A DNA stretch of 55,485 nt from Bacteroides pyogenes (GTDB taxonomy: Bacteria > Bacteroidota > Bacteroidia > Bacteroidales > Bacteroidaceae), in contig NZ_JACIDI010000001.1 of the NCBI RefSeq assembly GCF_014196225.1, positions 280,808-336,292 of the forward strand. Direction: 5' to 3'. Position 1 is the first letter of the stretch; each line of letters opens with the position of its first letter. The position numbers were made by a program, and so were the translations under genes. Under the pieces are notes generated by a model that searched no databases, was not told where the DNA came from, and saw only the letters and a program-made list of their open reading frames with translations. Positions 55,288 through 55,485 of this stretch are shown in pieces.

Positions 55288-55485
55288 CACCCGCTTTTGA
55301 AAAGAAAGTCGATCCAAGTTCTTTGACATATTGATAAACAATACAAGTAGTACAATAATATTGAACCGTCAATTTTCCTGTTCTCCTTTGTTTTTTTGCG
55401 AAGGTTTTTGTTCAGGTATTTTTTTCAAGATTGAGAGTCGATAAATCGTACGGCATCCTGATCAGAGCAATGATTTTTTTAAGTC
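55288..55485 (+). ncRNA. Probable rRNA operon leader, cut by window edge
   Basis: GTTCTTTGACATATTGATAA at about 55318 resembles the leader sequence found before 16S rRNA genes in Bacteroidetes. Together with three strong tandem promoters and the absence of any open frame, this suggests that a 16S gene begins shortly beyond the right edge. The 16S 5' end itself is not in the window. Confidence 0.65.

Noticed and set aside
53742..55485. tRNA genes before the rRNA region
   Set aside because: I looked for the T-loop sequence GGTTCGA and for cloverleaf arms and found none.

Overview
This window is chromosomal DNA from a member of the Bacteroidales, most likely the genus Bacteroides. The evidence is a starch-utilisation (sus) locus in the B. 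thetaiotaomicron order (susR, then susA, susB, susC, susD, susE), repeated promoters with the Bacteroides -7 box (TAnnTTTG), GLPGLI and SusC/SusD-type proteins, an NADH-linked [FeFe] hydrogenase with PFOR, and a final stretch that looks like the promoter and leader region of an rRNA operon. I see no phage, integrase, transposase, cas gene or plasmid function. It reads as core chromosome with unusually repeat-rich intergenic DNA. The species cannot be fixed from the sequence alone.

Layout. 0.2-5 kb: a short-chain dehydrogenase, a tiny zinc-ribbon protein, an RluA-type pseudouridine synthase with a long coiled-coil extension, a MaoC-like hydratase and a helical protein of unknown function. 5.1-9.3 kb (minus strand): hydB-hydA-hydC, a three-subunit [FeFe] hydrogenase of the electron-bifurcating type. 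9.7-25.1 kb: the sus locus, with the membrane regulator SusR, periplasmic neopullulanase SusA, GH97 glucosidase SusB, TonB-dependent transporter SusC, surface lipoprotein SusD, one combined SusE/F-like starch-binding lipoprotein, and a large surface GH13 enzyme with BACON and CBM48-like modules in place of SusG. 25.6-29.4 kb: an MGMT-like protein, then (minus strand) an outer-membrane beta-barrel protein coupled to a GLPGLI protein. 29.9-34.6 kb (minus): PFOR (nifJ) behind an AAA ATPase. 34.9-40.3 kb: an ATP-grasp-like protein, a GHL10-type glycosidase, cstA with a small membrane protein, and a small outer-membrane protein. 40.9-45.2 kb: divergent uvrA and dinB. 46.7-50 kb: a heparinase II/III-type lyase and a secreted CBM-like protein. 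50.5-53.7 kb: a 45-residue gene that I found by reading the minus strand, and a 929-residue transglutaminase-domain lipoprotein. 53.7-55.5 kb: a large perfect palindrome and three tandem rRNA-type promoters aimed off the right end.

How the genes work together. The sus genes bind, import and break down starch. Glucose carbon then flows through pyruvate to PFOR, giving reduced ferredoxin. The hydrogenase can combine ferredoxin and NADH oxidation to make H2. A 13-bp sequence is identical upstream of the susA and susB promoters, at exactly the same distance from both -7 boxes, and is a candidate SusR operator.

The most unusual signal is in the spacers. Nearly every large spacer outside the operons holds a tandem array. 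The arrays differ in sequence, but their periods fall on 22 bp or its multiples (21-22, 43-45, 64-66, 132). At least sixteen arrays follow this rule; some are very regular, such as about 18 units of 22 bp at 36.2-36.6 kb and six units of exactly 66 bp at 48.75-49.1 kb. One array contains the last codons of maoC and the stop codon of the opposing gene. I have no explanation for the common period and regard it as the main thing to follow up.
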